64,000 nt of DNA from positions 132,538-196,537 of the forward strand of contig JBNKZU010000014.1 of the NCBI GenBank assembly GCA_050301795.1, read 5' to 3'. Positions 24,814-33,440 of the stretch are shown piece by piece. Under the pieces are notes generated by a model. It saw only the letters and a program-made list of their open reading frames with translations. It was not told where the DNA came from and did no database searches. The position numbers were made by a program, and so were the translations under genes. Numbering within the stretch: position 1 is the stretch's first letter; each line of letters starts with the position of its first letter. This DNA comes from JBNKZU01 sp050301795 (GTDB lineage: Bacteria; Pseudomonadota; Gammaproteobacteria; Thiohalomonadales; Thiohalomonadaceae).

Positions 24814-25191
24814 TTAAAAGCATCCTCTGTCAAGCATCACAAGGGTACAATCCTCGACTATTTCGATCCCCTGTTCCATGAAATGCCTTTTCATCGTGAC
24901 CGACTCTGTACCCGGGTTAAAGATGATCCGTCTCGGTGCCAGTGCGATGATGTCCGCTATCATTGTCTCGCCAATACCCGGGGCAATATAGAGTGTCAGG
25001 GTATCAACCAGCTCTTCGATTTGTGATAACTGTGCAATCACCGGCAGATCCTCTATCTGATCGATCACTGGATGGACTGGAATCACCCGGTGACCATGGC
25101 TGAGAAGGCTCTTTATTGCTTTAAATGAGTATCTTGAAGGCTTGTTACTTGCACCCAAAACCACGACGGTTTGTCTCTCACTCGTTATCAT
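24814..25191 (-). CDS. CoA-binding domain protein (YccU-like)
   Basis: 125 residues, a single Rossmann-like CoA_binding domain. The nucleotide-binding loop is VVVLGASNKPSRYS near the start, followed by HGHRVIPVHPVIDQI and the family C-terminal block RIIFNPGTESVTMKRHFMEQG. Related free-standing domains bind CoA or acyl-CoA, but their physiological role is unclear. The gene is isolated, divergent from the membrane protein at 25298, and tail-to-tail with the small-protein terminator. Confidence 0.85.
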   Translation of the reverse strand: MITSERQTVVVLGASNKPSRYSFKAIKSLLSHGHRVIPVHPVIDQIEDLPVIAQLSQIEELVDTLTLYIAPGIGETMIADIIALAPRRIIFNPGTESVTMKRHFMEQGIEIVEDCTLVMLDRGCF

Positions 25192-25297
25192 CCGATATCT
25201 CTCAATAAAAAATGTTCTGACTTAATATGCGATCATATCTGTACTATAGTTGACAGTATAGCTTGGTGTTTTTGCACGGACTTCAAAGAGGTTGGTT

Positions 25298-25684
25298 ATG
25301 GATCACTCAAAAGAGTCACTCTTTCATCTGTTGGTGATGTACTACTCACCGTGGGCATTGCCTCATAAGGTTGCCGCCACCAATGCAAATAAAATGGAGC
25401 GTCAACGAATCTATCATGAAAACATGATACATCTGCGACCCTACATGCGTGAATATATCCACCGTTCTGCACATCTTCTGGTGGTTTTCTATGTTCTGTT
25501 TCTGCTCTTCTCGCTATTCGTGCCCCTCTACATCTTTGCAGTATTAATGGGGATCGGAGCCATGCTTGCCATTCTTCACACCGTTTTTCTGATCTTTATG
25601 CAACAGGAGGCAAATAACATCGCCACTGAAAAAGGGGAACGTAATTCGATGGTCGGGAAAAAGGGTAAAGACCGGAATGATTGA
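25298..25684 (+). CDS. Small integral membrane protein, unknown
   Basis: 128 residues, not recognised. The ATG at 25298 follows AGAGG by about six bases, so it is preferred over the upstream TTG at 25292. The N-terminal half is cytoplasmic and basic. Two adjacent hydrophobic segments, HLLVVFYVLFLLFSLFVPLY and IFAVLMGIGAMLAILHTVFL, form a hairpin. A charged Lys/Arg-rich tail follows. A TATAGT at about 25254 may be its -10. It precedes the radical SAM gene by 35 bases and may be cotranscribed. Confidence 0.65.
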   Translation: MDHSKESLFHLLVMYYSPWALPHKVAATNANKMERQRIYHENMIHLRPYMREYIHRSAHLLVVFYVLFLLFSLFVPLYIFAVLMGIGAMLAILHTVFLIFMQQEANNIATEKGERNSMVGKKGKDRND

Positions 25685-25719
25685 TATCACCTGAATGATC
25701 ACTTCAGTACAATAACCTG

Positions 25720-26601
25720 ATGATTGCACAATATATCCAACCACTCTTTCGCCCTCCGAGCGAGGGCGAGAATTTGATTATTCAGGCAACAATAGGTTGC
25801 AGCTTTAATCAATGCAGTTTTTGTTCGATGTATCGAAGCAAGCGCTATTATGAGAGACCATTGGATGATCTTTTTAACGAGATCGATCAGCTCTCAGCTC
25901 AATGGCCTGAGACCAGACGAATCTTTCTTGCGGATGGTGATGCTCTGGCGATGAGCTTTGATCAATTATCCCAACTACTGATCAAGCTTAATAACGCCTT
26001 CCCCTCATTAAGTCGGGTGAGTTGTTACGCAACGCCTTCAAATCTGCTACGTAAGGGTGTTGATGAGTTGAATCGACTGCGTGATCTGAAACTAAGCCTT
26101 CTCTATCTTGGCGTTGAATCCGGCTCAAGCACCATCTTGAAGAAGATCACAAAGGGTGCAACGCATCAAGGTATCGCTGAGGCGATCAATAAAGCGGAGG
26201 ATGCTAATATTCGAGTCTCGGCGACTGTCATTCTGGGTTTAGGGGGACAAACCCATTGGCAAGAGCATATTGATGGCACGATTGAACTACTCAATAAAGC
26301 GCCTGTGACCTACCTTTCGACACTGCAACTCTACCTTGATGATACTCAATATGATGAGTTTATGATCAAATTCGGTGAGCCGTTTCAGATGCAGGATGAT
26401 CACGCAATACTTCTTGAACAGCAGCGTCTTATAGCCGGGCTTAACCCAAATAAACCGATTATCTTTCGCTCAAATCACGCCTCAAATGCACTGGCATTGG
26501 CGGGAAACCTGCCGAAACACAGGGAGCAGCTTTTGAGCATGATCGATGATGCGCTTAACGGAAATCGCCGACTTCGGCCACTTTCGCATCGTGGTATGTG
26601 A
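25720..26601 (+). CDS. Radical SAM protein, CX4CX2C type
   Basis: 293 residues. The cluster motif is Cys27-SFNQ-Cys32-SF-Cys35 in ATIGCSFNQCSFCSMYRSKRY. The four-residue first spacing is as I recall it for the uncharacterised family with TYGCSHNKCTFCGMYR-like motifs, which also begins with the Pro-Pro-Ser-Glu box seen at residues 12-15. A SAM-binding strand follows (FLADGDALAMS), and LLYLGVESGSSTILKKITKG is the usual radical SAM glycine block. The substrate is unknown. It is convergent with the UPF0149 gene. Confidence 0.85.
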   Translation: MIAQYIQPLFRPPSEGENLIIQATIGCSFNQCSFCSMYRSKRYYERPLDDLFNEIDQLSAQWPETRRIFLADGDALAMSFDQLSQLLIKLNNAFPSLSRVSCYATPSNLLRKGVDELNRLRDLKLSLLYLGVESGSSTILKKITKGATHQGIAEAINKAEDANIRVSATVILGLGGQTHWQEHIDGTIELLNKAPVTYLSTLQLYLDDTQYDEFMIKFGEPFQMQDDHAILLEQQRLIAGLNPNKPIIFRSNHASNALALAGNLPKHREQLLSMIDDALNGNRRLRPLSHRGM

Positions 26602-26607
26602 TTCCGC

Positions 26608-27228
26608 TTAGTGGAGCGTGTGTTGCGCTTCCTGCTCTTTAAAGTGTGCGTAAACTCCTGAAGCTCTAATCTCATCTAACTGTGCCATGATTTGCGGAAG
26701 TATCTTTTGTGCATCATCAACACGGTTTTCAAAATCATCCGCTTCGATCTCTTTACTCATATGCTCACGATTGGCAATGAGTGATATTACGCCAAATGCG
26801 AGCCGTATTTGCTCCAGAACACCACTATCTTCGATGCTAAACCAAAGGTTTTCACAGACCAGTATTCCATCCATAAAACCTAGGCACCATTGCTCAACAA
26901 CAGAATCACCATAAGGTATTGATGCTAACGACTGATAACCCGGAACCGGATATGCCTGCGTGCTGATGACATGCTTAATCTTCTCATCGATACGAATGAG
27001 TATCTTGCACAGCTCCACCTCTTGCGATTTGTCGTCAAAGCTTAATCCCGGAAGTGCTTTAACGGCTTCCCACCACTTTTCAGGCGTTATAGTGGCAGGT
27101 GAAAGTGCTAATGCAGATAAATAGCCTTTAAGCTGATTAAAGCTGATTCGCTTCTGCTCATCGGATTCAACCGGAAAGAAGCGAAGCAGTAGCTCAAGAT
27201 CGTCTCGCTTTAGAGTATATTCTGACAA
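26608..27228 (-). CDS. UPF0149 (YecA/YgfB) family protein
   Basis: 206 residues, all-helical. Family features are the N-terminal LKGYLSALALSPATITPEKWWEA block and VEQWCLGFMDGILVCENLW. The C-terminal SEC-C zinc motif found in some YecA proteins is absent; the tail is HFKEQEAQHTLH. The function of the family is unknown. The gene is transcribed alone or with the TauE/SafE gene 28 bases upstream. Confidence 0.85.
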   Translation of the reverse strand: MSEYTLKRDDLELLLRFFPVESDEQKRISFNQLKGYLSALALSPATITPEKWWEAVKALPGLSFDDKSQEVELCKILIRIDEKIKHVISTQAYPVPGYQSLASIPYGDSVVEQWCLGFMDGILVCENLWFSIEDSGVLEQIRLAFGVISLIANREHMSKEIEADDFENRVDDAQKILPQIMAQLDEIRASGVYAHFKEQEAQHTLH

Positions 27229-27256
27229 TGGATCACCTTTTATCTCTCATTATTTT

Positions 27257-27997
27257 TTATCGTACTAACAACGCAATGCCGGATCCAATTAAAATCACGC
27301 CTATTGCTCTTTTAAACATAAGCTGGCTAATGTTGGTATGAATACGCCCACCAAGGATCATCGCGATCACCATTAACGGTAGACCGGCCAGCATTAGTAT
27401 CAGGGTATCACGTGTATAAAACCCTGTGATTGTATAACCGACAATTCGGCTGGCACCGTCGATTAAAAAGATGGTTGCAACTGACGCTCGAAACGGCGTT
27501 TTTCCAAGCCCGCGTAACTGTAGATAGATGACATAGAACGGCCCTCCCGTTCCAAACAACGTGCCAACCATTCCTCCACCGATACCTGCGATGATAGACC
27601 AGAGTTTGGAGGTATGACCTTTCGGCGAGTGCCCCGATAAAGAGTAGATCGCATAACCAAGAATAAAAATGCCGAGAAACTTTGTGAGTACCGCCCCATC
27701 CGACTGCTTGAATAGATAGAGCGCAGTAACAACACCTATTACCGTAAACGGGAGTAACGGTAAGATCTCGCGCCACTTAATTTCACGCCGTTGGGTAAAG
27801 CCATGAGATAGCGAAGCGGTATAATCAAGCAATCCAATCATCGGCACCACAATCGTTAATGGCAGTATCAGCGCCAACAACGGTATTGCGATCAACCCCG
27901 AGCCAAACCCGGTAATCCCACGCACAAAATAGGCGATAAGTAGCACCGCGATTGCAAAACCTAATTGGAGTAGTGTCAGCGATTCAAGCATTATCAC
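27257..27997 (-). CDS. TauE/SafE (TSUP) family anion permease
   Basis: 246 residues with about eight hydrophobic segments. The paired family motifs are visible: YFVRGITGFGSGLIAIPLLAL at the start and GIGGGMVGTLFGTGGPFYVIYL at the start of the second half. TSUP proteins move sulfite, sulfoacetate, taurine-derived or other organosulfur or carboxylate anions across the inner membrane. No substrate can be assigned from sequence. The gene is monocistronic or paired with the UPF0149 gene. Confidence 0.88.
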   Translation of the reverse strand: MIMLESLTLLQLGFAIAVLLIAYFVRGITGFGSGLIAIPLLALILPLTIVVPMIGLLDYTASLSHGFTQRREIKWREILPLLPFTVIGVVTALYLFKQSDGAVLTKFLGIFILGYAIYSLSGHSPKGHTSKLWSIIAGIGGGMVGTLFGTGGPFYVIYLQLRGLGKTPFRASVATIFLIDGASRIVGYTITGFYTRDTLILMLAGLPLMVIAMILGGRIHTNISQLMFKRAIGVILIGSGIALLVR

Positions 27998-28136
27998 CTC
28001 TGATCGTTAAGGCGCGTGATTGTACATGATCTAATCCCACTATTTCCTATTCATTGAGTGCGACTCGATTCAGTTTTGTTAATTTGATATCTATCCGTTA
28101 ACATGCGTCGCTGATATCTAACATCAAGACTCGTCC

Positions 28137-29336
28137 ATGCGTAAATTTGAATTACTCGGCCAGCTCAGTGGTCTTCATCAGATGATGCAACATCTGCTGC
28201 AATCAATCCCTGAAAATGCGTGTTATCAAAGTTTTAATGCCAATCTCCCCTCTCTTGCATGGCTGTTTGGTCGCGCAGTCTATCTTGAAAGCTACTGGAT
28301 CCGGGAAGTTGTGATGCAGGATAACGATATCACCGCTAGGGTTTCACACCTTTTTAGTGCTGATGTCCAACCAAAAACCTTGGCTGAAAACGCCCTTCCA
28401 CCAAGAGAGCATCTACTAAATTGGGCAACCGAACTGCAAAGCCATCATTTGATGTTACTCGCTAACCCTAATCAGCTTCCTGATCATCCACTGTTACAAG
28501 ACGACAAACTCCTTATCACTGTACTGCAACACCAGTCACAACTATGTGAAATGATGATTATGCAGCTTAGTGAGCGACGCCTAACCCTCTCTGAACCGCA
28601 CATTGTTTTAAATCCATTACAGAGTCTGGAGCCATCCATTGACCATGTTGATATCCATCAAGGGCATTATCGAATTGGCTCGCGTGATGATCCTGCTGCA
28701 CTGGATAACGAGCTACCGCCAAATAGTGTCGAGTTAAGTGGGTTTCGGATCGATAACGCTCCTGTAACAAACGGAGCTTTTCTAAACTTTATCAATGAAG
28801 GTGGATATCGTGAACGCATGTATTGGAGCGATATCGGTTGGGAGTGGTTACAACAGATCGAACCTCATCCAAACCATTGGCGCCAAGACGGTGCAGGGCA
28901 CTGGTATGCCATCGGATTAAATGGGCCGTTTGATCTTATCGCCGAGGATTCTCTTTATGGGATCAGCTACCACGAGGCTCTTGCCTATGCCAACTGGGTG
29001 TCGAGTCTGGGAGGAACTCTTGAGGGTGCGGTCATTCAGCATGAATACCAATGGGAGGTTGCGGTCAGATCAAAGGTTATCGAGGCAACCAAGCGCGTAC
29101 ATGAATGGTGCGCCAATCGATTCCACCCTTACAGTGGTTATCAGCAACCCGAATTGATTGAAGCGCGGTCAAAAGGCATGGATGGCGATGAGTATTCGAT
29201 TCGAGGAAACTCGATCCACAGCCAACCGATCCAGCAACGCAGTAGCTATCGTGAACACGCTCGGCCAGAGCATCGACATCATCTGTGTGGGGTGCGGTTG
29301 GTATTTCCCCCGTCAAAGATGGCATGGCATAAATAG
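28137..29336 (+). CDS. EgtB-like DinB/formylglycine-enzyme domain protein with altered iron ligands
   Basis: 399 residues. The N-terminal DinB-like helical domain (about 1-150) is followed by a formylglycine-generating-enzyme (SUMF1) fold (about 170-395) with GHYRIGSRDDPAALDNELP, APVTNGAFLNFINEGGY, SYHEALAYANW and HHLCGVRLVFPP. This is the layout of EgtB/SenA sulfoxide or selenoxide synthases. The iron ligands look broken. The WHLAH-type motif reads AWLFGR (Arg in place of the first His ligand), and HxxxHxE reads HQSQLCE (Leu in place of the third). Only one of three His remains. No egtD, senB or senC homologue is nearby. It may be a non-iron paralogue of unknown role. Confidence 0.75.
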   Translation: MRKFELLGQLSGLHQMMQHLLQSIPENACYQSFNANLPSLAWLFGRAVYLESYWIREVVMQDNDITARVSHLFSADVQPKTLAENALPPREHLLNWATELQSHHLMLLANPNQLPDHPLLQDDKLLITVLQHQSQLCEMMIMQLSERRLTLSEPHIVLNPLQSLEPSIDHVDIHQGHYRIGSRDDPAALDNELPPNSVELSGFRIDNAPVTNGAFLNFINEGGYRERMYWSDIGWEWLQQIEPHPNHWRQDGAGHWYAIGLNGPFDLIAEDSLYGISYHEALAYANWVSSLGGTLEGAVIQHEYQWEVAVRSKVIEATKRVHEWCANRFHPYSGYQQPELIEARSKGMDGDEYSIRGNSIHSQPIQQRSSYREHARPEHRHHLCGVRLVFPPSKMAWHK

Positions 29337-29345
29337 GGTATTAGC

Positions 29346-31166
29346 TCAATTTAGAATCGAAACGAGCAGTTGGAAGATTCGCTCAGATTTTGCAGGTTTA
29401 TGGATCAAATGGGCTCCAGTCTTTTTGGCATCACGTATTCTATCTGGAGCGGTGTCGCCAGTAATGATGATTGAGGGAAGATCTTGCCCAAACCGTTCCC
29501 TAATAGCATTAATCACATCTGTACCGGTCTGATTTCTTGGTAACCGATAATCGGTAATCAACACTTCGGGAACCCAACCCCGATTCTCTAGCTTCAACAG
29601 AGCATCTTCAAGATTTAAAGCAATCAAACTATCACAGCCCCAATTGTTAAATAACTCGTCCATTGCGATTCTGATAACCTCATCATCATCGATAAAAAGA
29701 ATACGTCTTCCTTCGATAGAGTGATCCTGTTTTTGCTCAAGCTTTTCTTCTTCATTGATATAGCTTTCACTATGGATAGGGATTTCGATCGAGAAGATAG
29801 AACCTCTACCCTCAACTGATTGCACCTCTATTGAGGTTCCCATAACTCGTGCCATTCCACTAGCAATCGCCAAGCCTAAGCCAAGTCCTTTAGTTCGATC
29901 ACGTTCAGGATTATTCAGTTGGTGATACTCTTTAAAGATACTCGCTATCTGATCTTCGGGAATACCGATACCCGAATCAACAATCTGAATGGCAACGAAA
30001 TCTCCTCTTCTACGACACCCTAAAATAATGGTTCCCTTGTCGGTATAACGAATCGCATTTGAGATCAGGTTTCTTAGCACCCGTTCCAACAGAACCATAT
30101 CAGTATTAACAACAATGGATGTTTTCATGACATCCATAATCAGATTCTTCTCCGCAGCCAAGGGGGAGAACTCCTGTTTTAATCTTACAAAGAGCTGGTT
30201 TAGCGGAAAAACCATATTCTCTGCATGGAGCACTTGAGCATCCAGCTTTGATAGGTCAAGCAACTTATTAAACAGATCTTCAAGAGAAGAGGAGACCGTA
30301 TTGATATTATTCAGAATGGGCGTGATGCTCTGATCAGTTATCTTTTTATTAAGAATATCGACAAAAAGTCGAAGTGAATACAACGGTTGTCTGAGGTCAT
30401 GACTTGCTGAGGCAAGAAATTTTGATTTAGCAATATTTGCACGTTCAGCCTCTTCCCTTGCCTCATCTGCGATCCGTCGCTCTTCATCAATTTCAATATT
30501 TAACTCCTGCACTTTTAGCTTTGCCACAATGGCTCGTTTAAAGTGGCGATGCGCTACTACCGCATCAAGCAACAACGCTAAAATAAAGAAAATACAAAAA
30601 AGCGCCAGAATAATGTTATTTTCACCGCCCTCTATAAGTAATCTGATCGCGAGAGGAAAAACCGTAAAAACCGAAAAGATAACGTAGGCGGGAAAATAGG
30701 CTGAATGAGTATTAAACGAAGCCGCGACAGAGCCAGCTAACGCCAATGATAGTAGCATACTCACTTGAGGGTATTCCCAAGAAAAAAAACTTACGCCTGC
30801 ATAGCCCCAGACAACTCCCTCTAAACCGATGCAAAGCAGAATGATGTTTCCCCAGTAACCAATCTCATCATCGGGAATAACCTTCTTTCTGTACTTTAGA
30901 TAAAAGCTGTAATGTAGTGAATAGACCATGATTACAGCGATAAACCACCAGACCAGCGTGGTTAACGGAATAATATTTCTGAATAGAAAAAAGATGATGG
31001 AAAAAACTGCAACAGAGACAAAGATAGTTCCAGGAATAGCGTCATAGACATAACGAATCTGTCCTGCAAACACACTTTGACGATACCTGGTTGGTACCTC
31101 ATTATCACTCATCAACCGATGAAATAACCCTAAAGCGCTTGATGACTGTTGAGGCGATTCGTGCAT
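29346..31166 (-). CDS. Hybrid sensor histidine kinase/response regulator
   Basis: 606 residues. About six membrane segments fill residues 35-205 (VAVFSIIFFLFRNIIPL to IILALFCIFFILALLLDAVV). A coiled coil (220-250) is followed by HisKA with the H-box SASHDLRQPLYSL (His near 255), then HATPase_c with N (LISNAIRYTDKG), G1 (DSGIGIPEDQI) and G2 (GLGLGLAIASG). A C-terminal receiver has the acidic pair in FIDDDE, a phospho-Asp in ITDYRLPRNQ and Lys in HKPAK. No sensory PAS domain or partner regulator is visible, so it is an orphan. A 212-base gap upstream (31167-31378) should hold its promoter. Confidence 0.92.
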   Translation of the reverse strand: MHESPQQSSSALGLFHRLMSDNEVPTRYRQSVFAGQIRYVYDAIPGTIFVSVAVFSIIFFLFRNIIPLTTLVWWFIAVIMVYSLHYSFYLKYRKKVIPDDEIGYWGNIILLCIGLEGVVWGYAGVSFFSWEYPQVSMLLSLALAGSVAASFNTHSAYFPAYVIFSVFTVFPLAIRLLIEGGENNIILALFCIFFILALLLDAVVAHRHFKRAIVAKLKVQELNIEIDEERRIADEAREEAERANIAKSKFLASASHDLRQPLYSLRLFVDILNKKITDQSITPILNNINTVSSSLEDLFNKLLDLSKLDAQVLHAENMVFPLNQLFVRLKQEFSPLAAEKNLIMDVMKTSIVVNTDMVLLERVLRNLISNAIRYTDKGTIILGCRRRGDFVAIQIVDSGIGIPEDQIASIFKEYHQLNNPERDRTKGLGLGLAIASGMARVMGTSIEVQSVEGRGSIFSIEIPIHSESYINEEEKLEQKQDHSIEGRRILFIDDDEVIRIAMDELFNNWGCDSLIALNLEDALLKLENRGWVPEVLITDYRLPRNQTGTDVINAIRERFGQDLPSIIITGDTAPDRIRDAKKTGAHLIHKPAKSERIFQLLVSILN

Positions 31167-31378
31167 AACCTAACCTGTCCTAAACATTTAATGATCTAAG
31201 CCCAAAGCCCCTATCAGATGACCCACTATTGAAAACGTATCACAAAGATGCGATTAAACATCTATGTGGAATCGATTATAGAGATTCCGTAGGTTATTCG
31301 ATGACTCGGGCTAAAACCTATGATTTAGTCACAGAACAAAAGATGGTCATAACGACGCCAATAAACCACCAACAGATC

Positions 31379-32323
31379 TTAATTACCTTCAACAACAGGT
31401 AGATTCACCGCATTAAAAAATTCTGGATCCATCATCTCAATAAACTTTCGTGCTTGAGGCGACAGGAATTTACCACTCCTTAAAACAATGCCATAGCTGC
31501 GCTGTGGAAAGTAGTGACCAAGTGACATACGGGCAATCGGGTCATCTTCACTTAAACATACATCGGTGACAATCGAGATACCCAGGCCAAGCTCAACATA
31601 TTTTTTTATGACCTCCCATCCACCAGCTTCCAATGCGACCTGATAGGTCACATTAAATTGACGGAAGACCAGATCCACCATTCGCCATGTACTCAAATGT
31701 CTCGGTGGTAGTATCAATCCATAAGGACTAATCTCTTCAAGCCGGATATTCTCTTTACCTGCTAAAGGGTGATCCAAAGGTGTGATCAATGCAGGGTCAT
31801 AATTCATGCTCGGGTGATAGACAATATCTTCAGGTATTTCGAGCATTGAACCCACCGCAAAATCGGCCTGATCCGCTCTTAACATCGCCATACCATCACG
31901 TCCTGTGACATTGTGAAGCTTGATCTGTATGCGGGGGTACTTCTCTGCAAACTGTTTTATTGCATCGGGCAAGATATAAAGGATCGTAGACTCGCCAGCA
32001 GCAATATTAAGCTCACCACTATCAAGTGTGCCGAACTGAGCCGAGAAACTCTCGGGCAGCTTATCGATCCCCTCAACCAGTGGATCCGAAAGCTGATACA
32101 AAACCTCACCCTCAGGTGTCAGTTTGATTTGTGGACCCCGACGCTCGAATAGCGTGATCCCCATATCCCGCTCTAGCGCCTGAATCTGTAGTGTCACAGA
32201 GGGTTGGCTTAAGAACAGCTCCTCAGCAGCAAGAGAAATGCTTCCGGTTCGTGCCGCAAAACAGAAAGCTCGAAGTTGCTTTAACCGATTTTGCTTATAA
32301 TATAGTGGTGATATCTTTGACAT
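31379..32323 (-). CDS. CysB-like LysR-family regulator, divergent from the rnf-PFOR operon
   Basis: 314 residues. The N-terminal winged helix-turn-helix covers about residues 13-72 (RLKQLRAFCFAARTGSISLA, then SQPSVTLQIQALERDMG). The effector-binding domain (about 100-300) resembles CysB/Cbl-type LysR proteins (LGLGISIVTDVCLSEDDP). Such regulators usually sense sulfur metabolites, but the ligand cannot be read from sequence. Head-to-head placement with rnfB over a 202-base AT-rich gap with inverted repeats suggests that it controls the rnf-PFOR-pps operon and itself. Confidence 0.88.
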   Translation of the reverse strand: MSKISPLYYKQNRLKQLRAFCFAARTGSISLAAEELFLSQPSVTLQIQALERDMGITLFERRGPQIKLTPEGEVLYQLSDPLVEGIDKLPESFSAQFGTLDSGELNIAAGESTILYILPDAIKQFAEKYPRIQIKLHNVTGRDGMAMLRADQADFAVGSMLEIPEDIVYHPSMNYDPALITPLDHPLAGKENIRLEEISPYGLILPPRHLSTWRMVDLVFRQFNVTYQVALEAGGWEVIKKYVELGLGISIVTDVCLSEDDPIARMSLGHYFPQRSYGIVLRSGKFLSPQARKFIEMMDPEFFNAVNLPVVEGN

Positions 32324-32525
32324 TTCCCCTTCCCGGACAGTAGTTATTTATAATTAGTATATAAAATTATAAAACAAATGCTAACTATTTATTTTATAAA
32401 ATCTAATAAAGATAATTGAAATAATTTACTTTTCAAATATTTAAACAAGCAATAGACTTGTTTCTAATCATTAAATTTATTCTGTACTAAAATGGCATGA
32501 GTATACCTTTCAGGAGAGTAGAGAC
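32324..32525. promoter_or_regulatory. LysR/rnfB divergent control region with three palindromes
   Basis: The gap is very AT-rich. It contains TTTATAATT (32347-32355) and AATTATAAA (32365-32373), a perfect 9-base inverted repeat with a 9-base spacer, 24 bases from the regulator start. It also has the 12-base palindrome ATTTTATAAAAT at 32391-32402. AAACAAG (32443-32449) and CTTGTTT (32457-32463) form a 7-base inverted repeat. The last sits just upstream of a weak promoter for rnfB (TTCTAA, 17 bases, TACTAA at 32485-32490), where an activator would bind. Some AT palindromes are expected by chance here. Confidence 0.5.
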
Positions 32526-33401
32526 TTGGGCGAGATAGAAACTGTCGCAATTGCTACATTATTCATGGGTGGACTGGGGCTTGTGCTCGCGGTAACCCTA
32601 GCTGTAGCCAATCGTCGTCTCTATGTCTATGAGGATCCTCGTATTGATGAGGTTGATGAAATGTTGCCTCATGCCAATTGCGGTGCCTGTGGTGTTCCTG
32701 GTTGCCGCCCATTCTCAGAGAAACTTGTCTCCGGGGAGGTCACACCCGGCCAATGTACTGTAAACAGTGCAGAAATGAACCAAGCCATTGCCGATTATCT
32801 GGGTGTAGATATCGGTAATGTCGAAAAACAGATCGCCCGTCTTGCCTGTGCTGGTGGCTCCCACGTCGCCTATATCCGCGCCGGCTACGAAGGGCTTAAA
32901 TCTTGCCGCGCCGCAGCACTTGTCTCTGGCGGTGGTAAAAGTTGCTCCTGGGGCTGCATCGGTTTAGGTGACTGTGCAACAGTGTGCGACTTCGACGCAA
33001 TCGTCCTGGATCGGTTTGGTCTCCCCCAGGTTGATGAAGATAAATGCACCGCATGTGGTGACTGTGTCGATGTCTGCCCTAAGGATCTTTTTTCACTTCA
33101 TCCGGTCAATCATCAATTATGGATAGCATGTAAAAGTCAGGACAACGCTGATGAATCGGAATCTGACTGTGAAGTGAGCTGTACCGCTTGTGGTCGTTGT
33201 GCTGCCGATGCGCCTGAAGGCCTTATTACCATGCAGAACAATCTGGCGGTCATTGATTATGACAAGAACGGTCTTTCCTCACGTCTATCGATTGAGCGAT
33301 GCCCAACCGGTGCCATTGTCTGGCTCGAAAATGAGAACGTAAAAAAAGGGATTGAGGCTAAAAAGATCTATCGCAAAGAACCACTTCCGCGAATTCAGTA
33401 A
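32526..33401 (+). CDS. rnfB: Rnf electron transport complex subunit B, long anaerobe-type
   Basis: 291 residues. RnfB is the membrane-anchored multi-cluster ferredoxin that carries electrons between soluble ferredoxin and the Rnf membrane core. An N-terminal helix is followed by the Fes domain CGACGVPGC (about residues 56-64) with a later Cys in GQCTVN. The second region has CSWGCIGLGDCATVC, CTACGDCVDVCP and CTACGRC. The CIGLGDC-type block and the length match the long RnfB of clostridia and Bacteroides rather than the roughly 190-residue RsxB of enterics. The third cluster motif is incomplete (CAADAPEG instead of CxxxCP). The start is TTG after AGGAGAG. Confidence 0.93.
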   Translation: MGEIETVAIATLFMGGLGLVLAVTLAVANRRLYVYEDPRIDEVDEMLPHANCGACGVPGCRPFSEKLVSGEVTPGQCTVNSAEMNQAIADYLGVDIGNVEKQIARLACAGGSHVAYIRAGYEGLKSCRAAALVSGGGKSCSWGCIGLGDCATVCDFDAIVLDRFGLPQVDEDKCTACGDCVDVCPKDLFSLHPVNHQLWIACKSQDNADESESDCEVSCTACGRCAADAPEGLITMQNNLAVIDYDKNGLSSRLSIERCPTGAIVWLENENVKKGIEAKKIYRKEPLPRIQ

Positions 33402-33440
33402 CTAATTTCAGTAAGAAATTTCAGCAGAGAGAGAACGGCT

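Noticed and set aside
27408..27776. 122-codon minus-strand frame inside the TauE/SafE gene
   Set aside because: It is a shifted-frame shadow. The permease frame has clear TSUP motifs across the same bases.
29158..29532. 124-codon plus-strand frame spanning the EgtB-like and kinase 3' ends
   Set aside because: It bridges two convergent genes in other frames and has no features of its own.
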